Source: Talpa occidentalis (Eukaryota > Chordata > Mammalia > Eulipotyphla > Talpidae). Taken from it: DNA of 64,000 nucleotides. The DNA lies in NCBI RefSeq assembly GCF_014898055.3, contig NW_023602073.1:81448678-81512677 (forward strand), read 5' to 3'. Below the pieces are notes generated by a model. The model searched no databases, was not told the origin of the DNA, and saw only the letters and a list, made by a program, of their open reading frames with translations. Positions 1-10,295 of this stretch are shown here, in pieces; position 1 is the stretch's first letter; the number at the start of each line of letters is the position of its first letter. A program made the translations under genes and the position numbers.

Positions 1-511
1 AAATTATGAGGTGCTTTTAGCTAGGTAGAGGTCAAATAAATGTTTTCTTCAAATCAAAACATCAAATTTTTTCTCAGTCAAGTTTTAATTTTTTAAGATT
101 GAATATTTATGGGGAATCTAAAAGCTAAAATTGTCAGTAGTCCTTGTATAAAGGTTAAGCTAAGTAGTAAGTAAACAGGAAATATTAATGAGTAAGCTTG
201 AAGTTGTCCATGAATACCTTGAATTAAAATGCAAAGCATTTTGAGGTCAAAGTTTGTAACTTTCACACTTCCAACATATTCCAAACACTGAATTTCCTAG
301 AGCAATATTTTTCTTTTTCATTCTTTCTTTTTAAACCTGTCTGTGAACTTGATTGACTTATACACTTTATACTTAATAGTGTTAATAGCTTTGTGTAAGG
401 TCATGAAATCATAGACTCAGAATTTCAGGTTCTGTCCTCATGAGCCTCTTCTGTTTTTGCTGCCAAGTCAGGGATAAAGCCTGTGCTTAAGAAGCACTGA
501 TGTGATAGGAG
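1..511. other. Unrecognised AT-rich sequence
   Basis: No gene, repeat family or RNA is recognisable here. The only open frame is a short minus-strand one of 63 codons with hydrophobic, low-complexity content, which I regard as chance. Confidence 0.5.
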
Positions 512-690
512 AATAAAGAAGTCTTAAGCCAGGTAGATTTGCGTTCAAAGCTTTCTCTGCTACTTGGTCATGTTCCATAAACCCTTTGAATCTCACCACA
601 CCTTACTTGTAATAATAATGATTTTATTTCATGGGAATTGGGTGGATTAAATGGAAAAAATATCTACATATAAATAATATATGTCTTATA
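512..690 (+). mobile_element. MIR SINE relic
   Basis: The order of phrases follows the MIR core: a segment resembling 'gattcaaatcccagctctgcca' near 535-565, then a T-rich cytidine-poor stretch, then a decayed 'gtaataataat...ggtggattaaatg' near 608-652. MIR is an ancient tRNA-derived SINE mobilised by L2. The copy is heavily diverged and has no visible target-site duplication, as expected for its age. Identification is from memory of the consensus, not an alignment. Confidence 0.6.
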
Positions 691-1965
691 ACCACTCAGT
701 ATCTAGGTAGAATTCCATATTAGTCCAAAATATTTCTTTCTGTATTTTACCACTTTATCAGAATATTTTTCTTTATACTCTATTTACTGGAATCTACCTA
801 GATGGAATTTTCTTCCAATTTTTTTTTGCTGTATTATATTCACATATTACAAATCTCTTCTGCTCCATTCTTTCCTAATATTCTGTGGTGGCAAGTATTC
901 TTATGCTGTTTGCCATTCTTTGGAGGTATTTAATATTTTATGACAGAGTAGCTGTAGTCGTTCTGCCACCAGTCTTTCCAAGTGATTTCTGAGTATTTCC
1001 TATTTATCTGAAAGCTTCATTTAAGCACATTCTGTGTGCAGATCTTCTGGGAATATGTTTTCCTTATCTTTGAGGTTCACTAGATAGGTCTCTGTTGTCT
1101 TGGTGACAATCCTGCTATTATGACCCAAATTCAGAGACCTGTGAAATGAAATGTTTGCTTCTATAACTTTTGATACAATCAGTCCAGGGAATATCTTTTC
1201 CCATTCATGACAACCTGGGCACAATTCTTTTTGGAAATGAAATAAAATAGAATGGGTTTGTCAGACCTTAGGGTGAAATTTCTTAGGTGCCTATATATAG
1301 GTGGACAGAATAGGAGCATAAAATATAGACTTTAAGACTTGTATCTGTGTGATGTATCCCCCCTTGCAAAATCAAGAGAAAGTTCTCTCACAAGTTGTGA
1401 TAAAAACTATTTGAAAAATATTTCCAGTATCATGAGAAGCATTTCATTTTCTAAGGCATTGAAGGGGGCGCCTCTGATGACTAGAATGTCCACTTCTTCT
1501 TATGTCAAGGCCTGACTAGCTTATTTCACTTGCAGATGTTGGGATTTTTCTTTAATAATGTTTCCTTTTGCTTCTGTTGTTCACTAGACATTAAACAAGG
1601 AAATTAAAGCCATTTAATAGTATTTGTTGTATTAGTAAATCATTGAAAAGTATTGTAGTTTGAACTGGTTCTAACCAGTCACCAATGAATGTACCTATGT
1701 GCCTTTTCTATTCTTAACATACTTTCCTTCCTCCTACTTGTACTTTCTCATTGTGACATTCCCATTGTTCTGATTTCTAGTTCGAAGCAATTTTCTACAA
1801 GATGCATTTGAAAATTGAAGAACATTTCCCTCTTATCCCCTCCTCAGTGACAGACTTATTTTGCAAGGCAAGAGATGGAAGGTTCAAATAAACTCTAAAA
1901 TAAACTCATGAAAATGAATGGCTATTGAAAAACAATGAACCTATACATAACACAAGATTACGGAA
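691..1965. other. Unrecognised AT-rich sequence
   Basis: No convincing gene or repeat. A 67-codon minus-strand frame (1021-1224) has no recognisable domain and no supporting splice or promoter context. Confidence 0.5.
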
Positions 1966-2091
1966 GCATCCTTTAATTCATTTCGGCAAATATTCATATA
2001 TTCCAAGTCTTCTGTGATTCAAGGGTCTTCTAGCTCTTTATCTGGAGAACTATAGGGTGAATAAAACGTTGCCCACACCCTTAAAAGGTTC

Positions 2092-2130
2092 TCAGGGAGA
2101 CAAATATTTTTAAGGGAGACAAATATTTCA
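2092..2130. repeat. Short direct duplication
   Basis: The 15-base unit gggagacaaatattt occurs twice within about 35 bases, separated by a few bases. It is probably a local replication-slippage event inside the ancient element. Confidence 0.7.
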
Positions 2131-2177
2131 GTTAATAAATCGGAACACCAGAGTACAGCAGTAGAAACACATTTAAA

Positions 2178-2706
2178 CCTACTAAACATAGAGCTTCCAT
2201 ATGATCCAGCAATTCCACTCCTAGGTATTTACCCAAAGGACACAGAAACATCAATTCCAAAGAACACCTGCACCCCTATGTTTATAGCAGCACTATTTAC
2301 AATAGCTAAACTTTGGAAACAGCCCAAATGCCCAAAAATAGGTGACTGGATCAAGAAGATGTGGTACATATATACCATGGAATATTACTCAGCATTCAAA
2401 AAAGATAAACACATGCAATTTGCAGCAACATGGATGGCGCTGGAAGGGATCATGCTCAGCGAAATAAGCCAAAAAGAAAAAGAAAAATACCGGATGGTCT
2501 CACTCATAGCAGGAATCTAGAAAACTTAAATAAGGGATCAGGAAAATGAATAACTATAAGAAAGTGAAAATCAAAATCAACAAAAAACTATGAACCAGAG
2601 ACACTTTTTGGGGGGTGGGGGCCGGGAGGGGAGGGATTGGGGTCAGAATGCGGCATGTGCAGTTGTATGGGGGAATATAAAAATAAAATTTATTATTTAA
2701 AAAAAA
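2178..2706 (+). mobile_element. Young L1, 5'-truncated 3' end
   Basis: This carries the last part of L1 ORF2 (open to the stop at about 2518-2520), the 3' UTR and an A-rich end. It is nearly identical, base for base, to 41212-41740 in this window, with roughly a dozen substitutions, so both belong to one recently active L1 family. The encoded end includes the phrase [20 protein letters not shown], the conserved C-terminal region of L1 ORF2p. The 3' UTR has a G-rich run at 2606-2645. The 5' break falls within ORF2, the usual outcome of incomplete reverse transcription. A target-site duplication is not obvious. It cannot encode a working ORF2p because endonuclease and reverse transcriptase are absent. 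Confidence 0.95.
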
Positions 2707-3459
2707 TACAAAGATAATACTGAATAGAGAGAGTGACTCAGTCTAGAGAGTAAGGAAAAGTTTCCTGGAGAAAGGAGACTCAAAATTATATTTTAAAAAC
2801 TCTGCAAAAGTGTTTTGTAGGAAGAGCAAGTTAGTGAGACAGTTTATTCACAATAGAAAGAAAGAAAAGTACAAAGAATTCTCATGTGTTGCTTAGGAAT
2901 ATTAAACCCTTCAGCCTTATGGAAACTTCAAGTATGAAAGAACGATGGGAAGAGCTAAGGTAGAAGGCACTGGCAAGGCTGTGGGTAAAAAATCTTAGAT
3001 ACCAATCTGACTGCTTGGACTCTACTCTGTGCTGTTAGCAAAGAGAGGAGGATTTAAGACAAGAAAGATAATTGAACAGAATTACATAATAGAAAGAATA
3101 AATACTTTTTCCATTTAAAGAATATATTGGTGGGTAAAGGGAGGAAGGACTATACAGACTTAGATAAGGCAGACTAGGAATAATACAACAATTTGTTATA
3201 AAAATCTGCTTTTTATTACAAAAAAACAATAATAAAATATTGAAACAAAAACACATACACTCACAAGATTGAACCAACAATTGAGAAGGGAGATGAAAGT
3301 TATGCAGGAGGGAAATCCCTAGAAACTAGAAGTTCACTGGACTTAACCAGTGAGGAAGACAGAGCCCAAGATTACGTCCAGGCTTCATGCCCTGGAGAAA
3401 GAATGAGGATTTCTACCTACCAAGTCAGGTAATAAAGAACAAGGAGTTTTTTGGGGCAA
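2707..3459. other. Remainder of ancient element A, no gene
   Basis: This purine-rich sequence probably continues the ancient element. An 81-codon minus-strand frame (3035-3280) is low-complexity and hydrophobic, with no recognisable domain. Confidence 0.4.
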
Positions 3460-3464
3460 AGAGG

Positions 3465-4690
3465 AATAGTCATTCAATAATTTAACAAATATTGCTAAGT
3501 ATATACTCTATGCTAACAATGCTCTAAGTGCTATATATACCAAAAAAAAATAAAAAAACCAAAAACGTACATTTCTTGTTCTTGAGTAGTTTACTTCCTA
3601 TAGAGAAAAAAAAATGAAAAAAGAATATGTGACTCCAGTTGCTGGTAAGAGCTATAGAACAAGCTAAAGTAAATAAGCAAGTAGAGTGAGGCTGTCAGCT
3701 CAGAATGTTATTATATGTATGATGGTTATAAAAAAGATCTCTCTGAGTAGGTAGTATGGGAGAAATGAATGAAACAGACACCCACATGGAGGAGTTCTGG
3801 AAGAAGTTTTAAGTGGAGTTACCAGTAATTACAAACACTGTGACATGGCAATAATTTTGGCACAGAATAGAGAGATCCAAAGTAGGGGATGGGATTAGAA
3901 AATGGATTTTAGAAACAGGTGGAGACTTTGCAAAATGAGAACAGCTTTGATTTTATACCATTTGAAATGGAAATCCTGGAGAGTTTTGCCTATCAGAGCG
4001 ACAAGATCTAACCTATGTCATTAAAAGATCACACAGGATCTTGAGCTTAGAGAGTCGTAAGAGGTAATCACAGATGCAGAGAGATTTGTTAGGATCTTAC
4101 TTCATCACTTTAAGAGGGATATCATAGTCTCTTGGACTGAAGAGATGGTGAGGAAATGAGAAGTGTTTATGTTTAGTATGTATTATGATATATGGGTATA
4201 TAAAGAGATTAATTTCAATATAAGGAAAAAATACTAGATTTTTGGTGTGGGCCATTGAGATGTGATGGAATCAAAATATTGGGGAAAATATGGAGGAGGG
4301 AAAAATATATCATTTTTGCATATAGTAAGATTGCTATGCCTTTTGGATATTCCTGAGGTGATATTGGGGGCCCGATGGGCTGTCTTCCTCTGGAGTTATG
4401 AGAGCGTTCAGACTGAACGTCTAAACTCAGAAAGCAATAGCATATATGTGAATGAGATCACCCAGATTGGAGGAGAGCCATAGATGGCAAAGGGGCAGAG
4501 GAGGCATTGAGCCTGGAGCCACGCAGCAGGGTCAGGATAAGGAGTGCGCTAGCAAAGGATAGTCAGAGACAGGGAGAGATTTGGGGAAATTTTATCTGTG
4601 AATTTCATTTATAAAAATATAACTAGAGAGGGAGTGGATCAGCTGTCAATTGCTACTGATAGGTCAGATAAGTTAAGCATTGAGTTATTA
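3465..4690 (+). mobile_element. Ancient interspersed element, copy B
   Basis: The order of motifs is that of a long, very common mammalian relic: 'tcattcaataatttaac' start, 'ctatgctaacaatgctctaag', 'gatggttataaaaaagatctctctgag', 'tggagagttttgcc...agatctaacctatg', 'gatgagatcaccca' style text near 4451-4470, and 'gctactgataggtcagataag' near 4651-4672. It runs in the same direction as copy A. Short frames inside it (4262-4483, 4680-4892) have no known protein. I cannot name the family with certainty. Confidence 0.5.
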
Positions 4691-5768
4691 CAGAGTTTTA
4701 AAAATTAATAGAATTCTGCACTTCAATGAACTAACACAAAAATCAGGAACTTCTACCAGTGTTCATAAAATCATTGTACAAAAAGGAGAACATCTTTACT
4801 TAATATGGTACAAACAATTGTCACAGGAGCACAGAGAGCTGTGTCTGCAATGGCGGGAGGGGCACAAGAAAGAACAAGCAGCCCAACTTTAGAACGAGAT
4901 GTGCCTGTGACTAAGCAGACCTGATTATACTTTATAAATTGTTTAAAATAAAAACTTTCTTCTGTCACCGAAGTGAAAAGGATTCTGTGCTGCTGTTGAG
5001 CTCACGACCAAATTTAATTTCAGCTTAATGCAGCTTCATTGCATTATGTGTATAGGCTTTAATTAATATACATAATGTGAATTTCACTATTTTACTTGCT
5101 TATTGCCCATGTGTATAATGGAAAGATTTAGTTTTCCCCTCTGCCTTGTGCTATTTCTGGATGTTTACAAAAGATGGGTTCATCGAATGTTCTTAACAGA
5201 AGCATTTCTCTCCCCTGCTCAGTATCATGCTCTATTAGAGGCTATAGGCATCATTCAGCTTCAGTTTAGGATTACAGCCATTGAGACTTCAAACTCAGCA
5301 GGAAGACTGTCTATCCTGTCTTCTCCATTTTTTTATTTGCTTGGTATGTCTTAACCCCCATGCTCAGGCACCAGCAGCAATGCTGACCCTTTCCTTCTTA
5401 AGCCATAGAAGGAAACTCACTTGGAAGGCAGGTCTGCCTTGCTCCAGGTTGTCCTCCTAGTCTGAAAACTTGTCCAGATGTGTCTGAATCATGCCAGGGA
5501 CGCAGACTAAGATTAAACTGAACTGTTTGCCACATAAATTATGAAATTTGTAATAGATAGAAAGCACAAATGAATTAGACAAAAAATAGAAGAAGAATAT
5601 TTTTGGCCCTTGAGCAAGGAAAAGAAATAGTTATTTTTCACTTGAAAGATATTGAAATTTAGTATATTAATTGTTATATCTAAGGGCATGAAGCTCAATT
5701 TAGTAAAATGCACACTTGTACCCAAGTTTTCAAATTTCAGGCTATTTCCCTTTCCAATAAAAGACACA
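4691..5768. other. Unrecognised sequence
   Basis: No recognisable gene or repeat family. An 83-codon plus-strand frame at 5103-5354 shows no domain and no splice or promoter support. Confidence 0.45.
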
Positions 5769-5807
5769 AAACACACACACACACATACACACATACACAC
5801 ACACACC
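5769..5807. repeat. (CA)n microsatellite
   Basis: An alternating CA tract with a few TA interruptions. It creates the long run of Cys/Val codons in the minus-strand 140-codon frame 5513-5935, which is therefore not a gene. Confidence 0.97.
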
Positions 5808-6470
5808 ATAGTGACTGAATTTTGAATACAGTCTAATTCCTTCCATTGAGTAGGTGGATTAATTTCACTGTACTCTTGGAAAGAAGAGCACTGTTTGAGA
5901 TGGGTAGCAAACAAGATAATATGTAGATTTATCAAATTGCAGATGCAGAAAGAAAACTACAATGCTTGGCTAATTTCTTTTTATGACTTAGGCTTGAAAT
6001 TGTATTCACTTGTAATCTAGAAGAAATAATTTTGACTCCATCTACTTAGAGGATAGAGAACTCAATAAATGTTGACAAGGAATATAAAATCTTAATATTT
6101 AATTTCTGATTGTTCATGACTCTTGAGATATCATGAATTAAATATCATGAATTAAAAATATTCATAGTGATGTGTGTTTACAGAAATGACTAGTCAGTTG
6201 AAATGGGAATCTAATCAAGTTAATCATTGAATCAGATTAACCAGTTACATCAACATCCTTGTGTGGCTAAATGTATATCAAAGTTTTTCAGAACTTATTT
6301 CTGTTAAGTGGCTGGGAATTATATTTTCCAGGTAGATGGTTAAATGAATACAATCTCTCCCAATCCAATCTGGGTTCCCTTTTCCTACCAGAGTTATCTT
6401 TTTAAAACCCTGACTTACTTCTATACAGAATATAAAGAAACCAAACAAAAGGTTATATAAAGCCAAACTA
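5808..6470. other. Unrecognised AT-rich sequence
   Basis: It contains a small tandem duplication near 6128-6155, in which 'aatatcatgaatta' type units occur twice. No gene is seen. Confidence 0.45.
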
Positions 6471-6474
6471 AGAA

Positions 6475-6665
6475 CTAACCCTAGAAAGCCGGCTACAGAA
6501 CTGAGGCTACCAGAGGTGGAGGGACAGGAGGGAAGGAGCGCAAAAGACTGTGGTGGTGGATAATGGGTGGTTCAGTGGGAGGTGCAGTGTGGTAACAGTA
6601 CAGAAAGGGGAATATCCTATACCTCGAAAACACAATGTTGTAAAACAATATTACCTCAAATAACA
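6475..6665 (+). mobile_element. Old L1 3' UTR relic
   Basis: The text 'gaggctaccagaggtgga' followed by G-rich sequence and ending 'gttgtaaaacaatattacc' matches the end of older mammalian L1 3' UTRs. A related end is present at 59430-59550. No coding part remains. Confidence 0.6.
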
Positions 6666-6844
6666 AGTCATTAGATAGACCCCTCTGATTAATGCATTCC
6701 CCTTGTTAAAGAATGAATTTAAAACTTCTTTGTATAGCAATCAAATTTTCTCCATCTACTTCAACTCATCTTTTCTTATCACTGGCCCCTTTCTTCATTG
6801 TTTCTCTAGTCATACTATTTTTCCCTTTTAAATATTTTGCTATA

Positions 6845-7098
6845 GGGCCTCCCTGGTGGCACAAGGGGTTAAGTCTCAGCACTATCAAGCTATCACCAGC
6901 CACTGCAGCATGAGTTTGATCCCCAGCCGGCCAGGGAGCTACCCACTGGCACAGCAGACCTCTCCTGTCTTGCCCACTGCTCCCCTCGGCAGTGTGTTAC
7001 AATAGATCCACCTGTTCTGCTCCCCACTCTGTCTCTGGTGAATCCTCTCAAACATCCCCTGCATATCTGACCCACACCCCAATATTCTACTATACATT
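6845..7098 (+). mobile_element. tRNA-derived SINE (old subtype)
   Basis: It starts gggcctccctggtggcac, with a tRNA-like A-box region and a decayed B box (gtttgatcccc), the shared body with 'gcagacctctcctg' and 'ctctgtctctggtgaatcc', and a T/A-rich end. CpG sites are mostly mutated, so this is an older copy. It is inserted in L2-like sequence. Confidence 0.9.
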
Positions 7099-7376
7099 TT
7101 TTGTTGAATGACTGCCCCCAAATTCTTTTGCTTCCATCCATCACATTTTCTCACCTTTGGGTCTTTCTTTATGTTCATCTCTATTGTTGGAATGGCCTTC
7201 CAATCTTTCTTTATTTGTTGCAGGCCTTTGATTTCTTCAAAGGTGCACATCAGCTATCAACTTATCTTAAAAACCCAGTAACTACTTAATGACTACATTA
7301 CAATGCATAATCTCTATATTCACAGACCTTCCAGGCTGCTTAGTGGTTCCTTTTCCTATATAAAGTAGCCAGTTCA
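7099..7376 (+). mobile_element. L2 LINE 3' relic, segment
   Basis: Text such as 'ttgttggaatggccttcc' (about 7182-7202) resembles the L2 3' region. It is flanked on both sides by SINE insertions and probably continues at 7665. No open frame is meaningful. Confidence 0.5.
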
Positions 7377-7650
7377 GGGCCTCCCCAGTGGCACAGCATG
7401 TTGAGCACAGCACTATGAAGCTGTCTGCAGCCTCTGCAGCGCTGGTTTGATTTCCGGCCAACAAGGGAGCTACCCACATGGCGCAGCAGACCTCTCCTGC
7501 CTCTCCCGCTGCTCCCCTCAGCAGTGCTTTCGGTCTGTCTGCCTGTTCAGCTCCCTGCTCTGTCTCTGGTGAATCCTCTCACCCACCCCCGTGCCTCTGG
7601 CCTGTACCCCAGCTACTGTATAAGTAAAAAATAAATCTTTAAAAAAAATA
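7377..7650 (+). mobile_element. tRNA-derived SINE with target-site duplication
   Basis: A full-length copy starting gggcctccccagtggcac and ending in an ataaatctttaaaaaaaa tail. Imperfect 17-base flanks (ataaagtagccagttca at about 7360 and ataaagtgaccaattca at about 7648) form the target-site duplication expected from L1-mediated insertion. Confidence 0.92.
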
Positions 7651-7664
7651 AAGTGACCAATTCA

Positions 7665-8760
7665 AATCTCACTACATTTTTCAACTTTCAAGTCCTACTA
7701 CTATTACCACTAATCTAAGTGACTCACTGAAAAACCAGTTGTTGGCTGTGAACTCTGCCAAATCACATCCCTCAACCTTCAAATATTTCCATGTCTCCCT
7801 CCAGTTTCCCTCTCTTCGAAACAAACAGAAATAATTCACCTTTCAAATTTTCAGCCTATTATCTTAGTTGCATTCCGTTCCCCATCTGGGAATTGTGATA
7901 TCTCTCACCTACCTTTGATACTTTCTTTTTTAGTGTTTCCTTCAGTTGTTAATCTTAAACAGCTATGTTTTCCATTATCTCTGTCAGTTCCTCTAACTAC
8001 TATCACATTGCTCATTGCTTGCTTTTTTGATTGATAAACAAATCTGTGGAAATGCTAGTTGATACTCATGACCTTCTGTTTCTTTTTCCAATTCCATTAG
8101 CTCAGGTATGAACTTTCATAGCAATACTGGAATGGTTATAAAGTCCAAATCAATGTTTTTTTCATCTTCATTCTTATTGTCGTCATTTTTTTTTGCCAGC
8201 ATCCAATACCATTGGATACCTGTTGTTTTTTTTTTTTTTATTTGTGAAATACTACCCACTTTGATTTCAAGAACCTGGATCTTCCAGTATCCTCTCCTGC
8301 TTTTCAGACATATTTCTTGTCTGTTAGAAACTCAAGATTTATTTGGAAGGCAGCTCTGATAATTCATACCCTTCCTGAAATTTCATCAGTGGCTTCTCAT
8401 TACATACATAATAAAATTTATACCCTTTCATAGTCTTAATACAATCTAATTTTCACACAACATTTTTAGTAGCCACATCAGTAGGCTTTCAAAATATCAT
8501 GCACATTTATACCTTTAGGTCTTGGATCATGCTGTTACTCTCTGTCTAGAATGCTCTTTCACACTTTTCAACTTGAGAAAGTCATGCTTATTTTGCAGTT
8601 TATCTCCCAAATGTCACCCCTACTTGCCACCTGCTTTCCATGATTATTACAAGGAAAATTAGTAACTGCATCTGTGTTGCCTTTATATGTATATTACAAT
8701 TTTTCAGTAATAGTACAGATCATACAATGAAAGTATTGTTAAAATGTTCAATTTTTTCCA
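7665..8760 (+). mobile_element. L2 LINE 3' relic
   Basis: The stretch 'ttcatcagtggcttctcattacatacataataaa...' (about 8381-8415) and 'catgctgttactctctgtctagaatgctctttc' style text (about 8528-8563, split here) follow the L2 3' end order. It is diverged and non-coding. The first part (7665-8280) is less certain. Confidence 0.6.
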
Positions 8761-9568
8761 TTATACTATTTCCACAAATAGGTTGAGGTGCCTATTAATC
8801 CATACATTCCCATTACTTACACAGTATCACTAAGTATTGATTTATTTGATCATCATGTGACTCTATCAAAAATCTTTGGTAAGGGAAATTCTGTAGTATT
8901 CCTTCATATCACATATTATTAATTTCTATTAAAGACATTAGTAAATTAAATTGAATAGGAACACTTTTCTAAAATTTGAAAGGCAAATTTGCAGTAATTA
9001 GGGGAAAGGTGTTTTACTAAAATGAAGTGAAAAAATTTAGGTCCATATTTTAAAGTATAATTTCTCAATATTTGTTTTGTATTTCATGTTATTCAAATTT
9101 TATTAATGCTAATTGTAACTCTAGTTTATCTTTCATGTTTTCTCATCTCTGACTTTTCTTTATCACTATTAATTATGTGGACCATGGCTGTAAAAAATGC
9201 CATCTTAAAATGAGTCTGCTCTGAATGCACAGTCTAAAAATAGTGTGAACATTTTTATTAGTTTTTTATCTCCTCAAATTATTGATCACTCATTTCTTAG
9301 TTTGCTTTTACATTACTGACTGTATTGAACTCCATCCTTCTAGTGAATGTGATTAAATGGTTAAGAGAGGACAATATAGGCAAATTCCATCCTATTTGTT
9401 TTAACTCATGAAAGAACCTCCCATCTCTCAAAAGATATTCTGTAATTCTTATTCACTAAAGACCTTGAAACCAGAGAGGAAAGTTATGATTTTCTGTAGC
9501 CATAGAACTATGAGAAAAGGTGTTTAAAGCTGGCATTGCCAAGCACATTATACCTTTGAATCAGCAAG
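8761..9568. other. Unrecognised AT-rich unique sequence
   Basis: No repeat, gene or RNA recognised. Confidence 0.5.
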
Positions 9569-9660
9569 GACCACACCTCTCATGTGACCACATACACTAT
9601 GTGCTGGAACCCAGCACAGTGACTGTGCATTATAAATTTTTGTAAATGAATGACTAATGA
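9569..9660 (+). mobile_element. Possible MIR 3' end
   Basis: The text 'cccagcacagtgactgtgc' followed by 'tttttgtaaatgaatga' resembles the MIR tail (cagcacagtgcctggcac...ttgttgaatga). It is a short fragment with low certainty. Confidence 0.45.
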
Positions 9661-10129
9661 CCATCATAATTATTTTCCACATTTAAATTCATTACATTAT
9701 ATGGCCTGTGTAGTGTTAGGATTACGATAGTTTTTGCAAATTTAGTGTTTATGATTCAATAGAATTAAAGTATTAAAATTAAGATGGATTATTTTTTAAC
9801 TCCCAGAGATTTGCCTTTTTCTTTTAAATTTGTACATCTCATGCATTTCCTTTAAGCATAATATAAATAAAACAAGCATAATTTAAATAATGTATATATG
9901 ATTATAGTATTAGTTTTTAATCTGAACACTCTGGTTCATATAGTCATAGCCTACATTGTTTTTTATAGTCAATAAGGAGCTTACCCATTTACCAGATGTT
10001 GAGAAGTAAATACTGAGTGTGTGAACTCCAGGATAGTTTTTTTCACGTTTGTACATTATGGCTGTTAATGTACACATCTAAGGCTTAAACTTTTTTTTTT
10101 TCCCCAAACAACTTTACAACAGTATTAGC

Positions 10130-10295
10130 ATTAATTTTTTTTAATGACTTTATTGGTGAGGGAGTACAGTGGACTCTGGTGGAGTGCTTTGGTGGAGGGT
10201 AAGGTGTGGCAACATATATCTGAAGAGGTCTGAGCCTATTCCCCTAACTTATATGCAGTGTAGATCAATGTTCCCTCAATTAAACAAAAAACAGC
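10130..10295 (+). mobile_element. Old L1 3' end relic
   Basis: The ending 'cttatatgcagtgtagatcaatgttccctcaattaaac' (here broken into parts) matches the L1 end pattern 'cttatatacattgtaaaccaatgtt'. The upstream part is G/T-rich like an L1 3' UTR. Confidence 0.5.

Larger units (their letters stand above)
1966..3455 (+). mobile_element. Ancient interspersed element, copy A (split by L1)
   Basis: The start resembles the common mammalian repeat phrase 'ttcaacaaatatttattgagtgcc', followed by a decayed 'gggtgaataaaacg' and 'gggagacaaatattt' near 2056-2110. After the L1 at 2178-2706 the element seems to resume with 'cctggagaaagga', 'aagagcaag' and 'gggaagagctaagg'. The same sequence of phrases recurs in copy B directly downstream. 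I recognise the family pattern but not its library name. It is non-coding and strongly decayed. Confidence 0.45.

Noticed and set aside
5513..5935. 140-codon minus-strand frame
   Set aside because: The centre is a translated (CA)n tract and the remainder has no domain.
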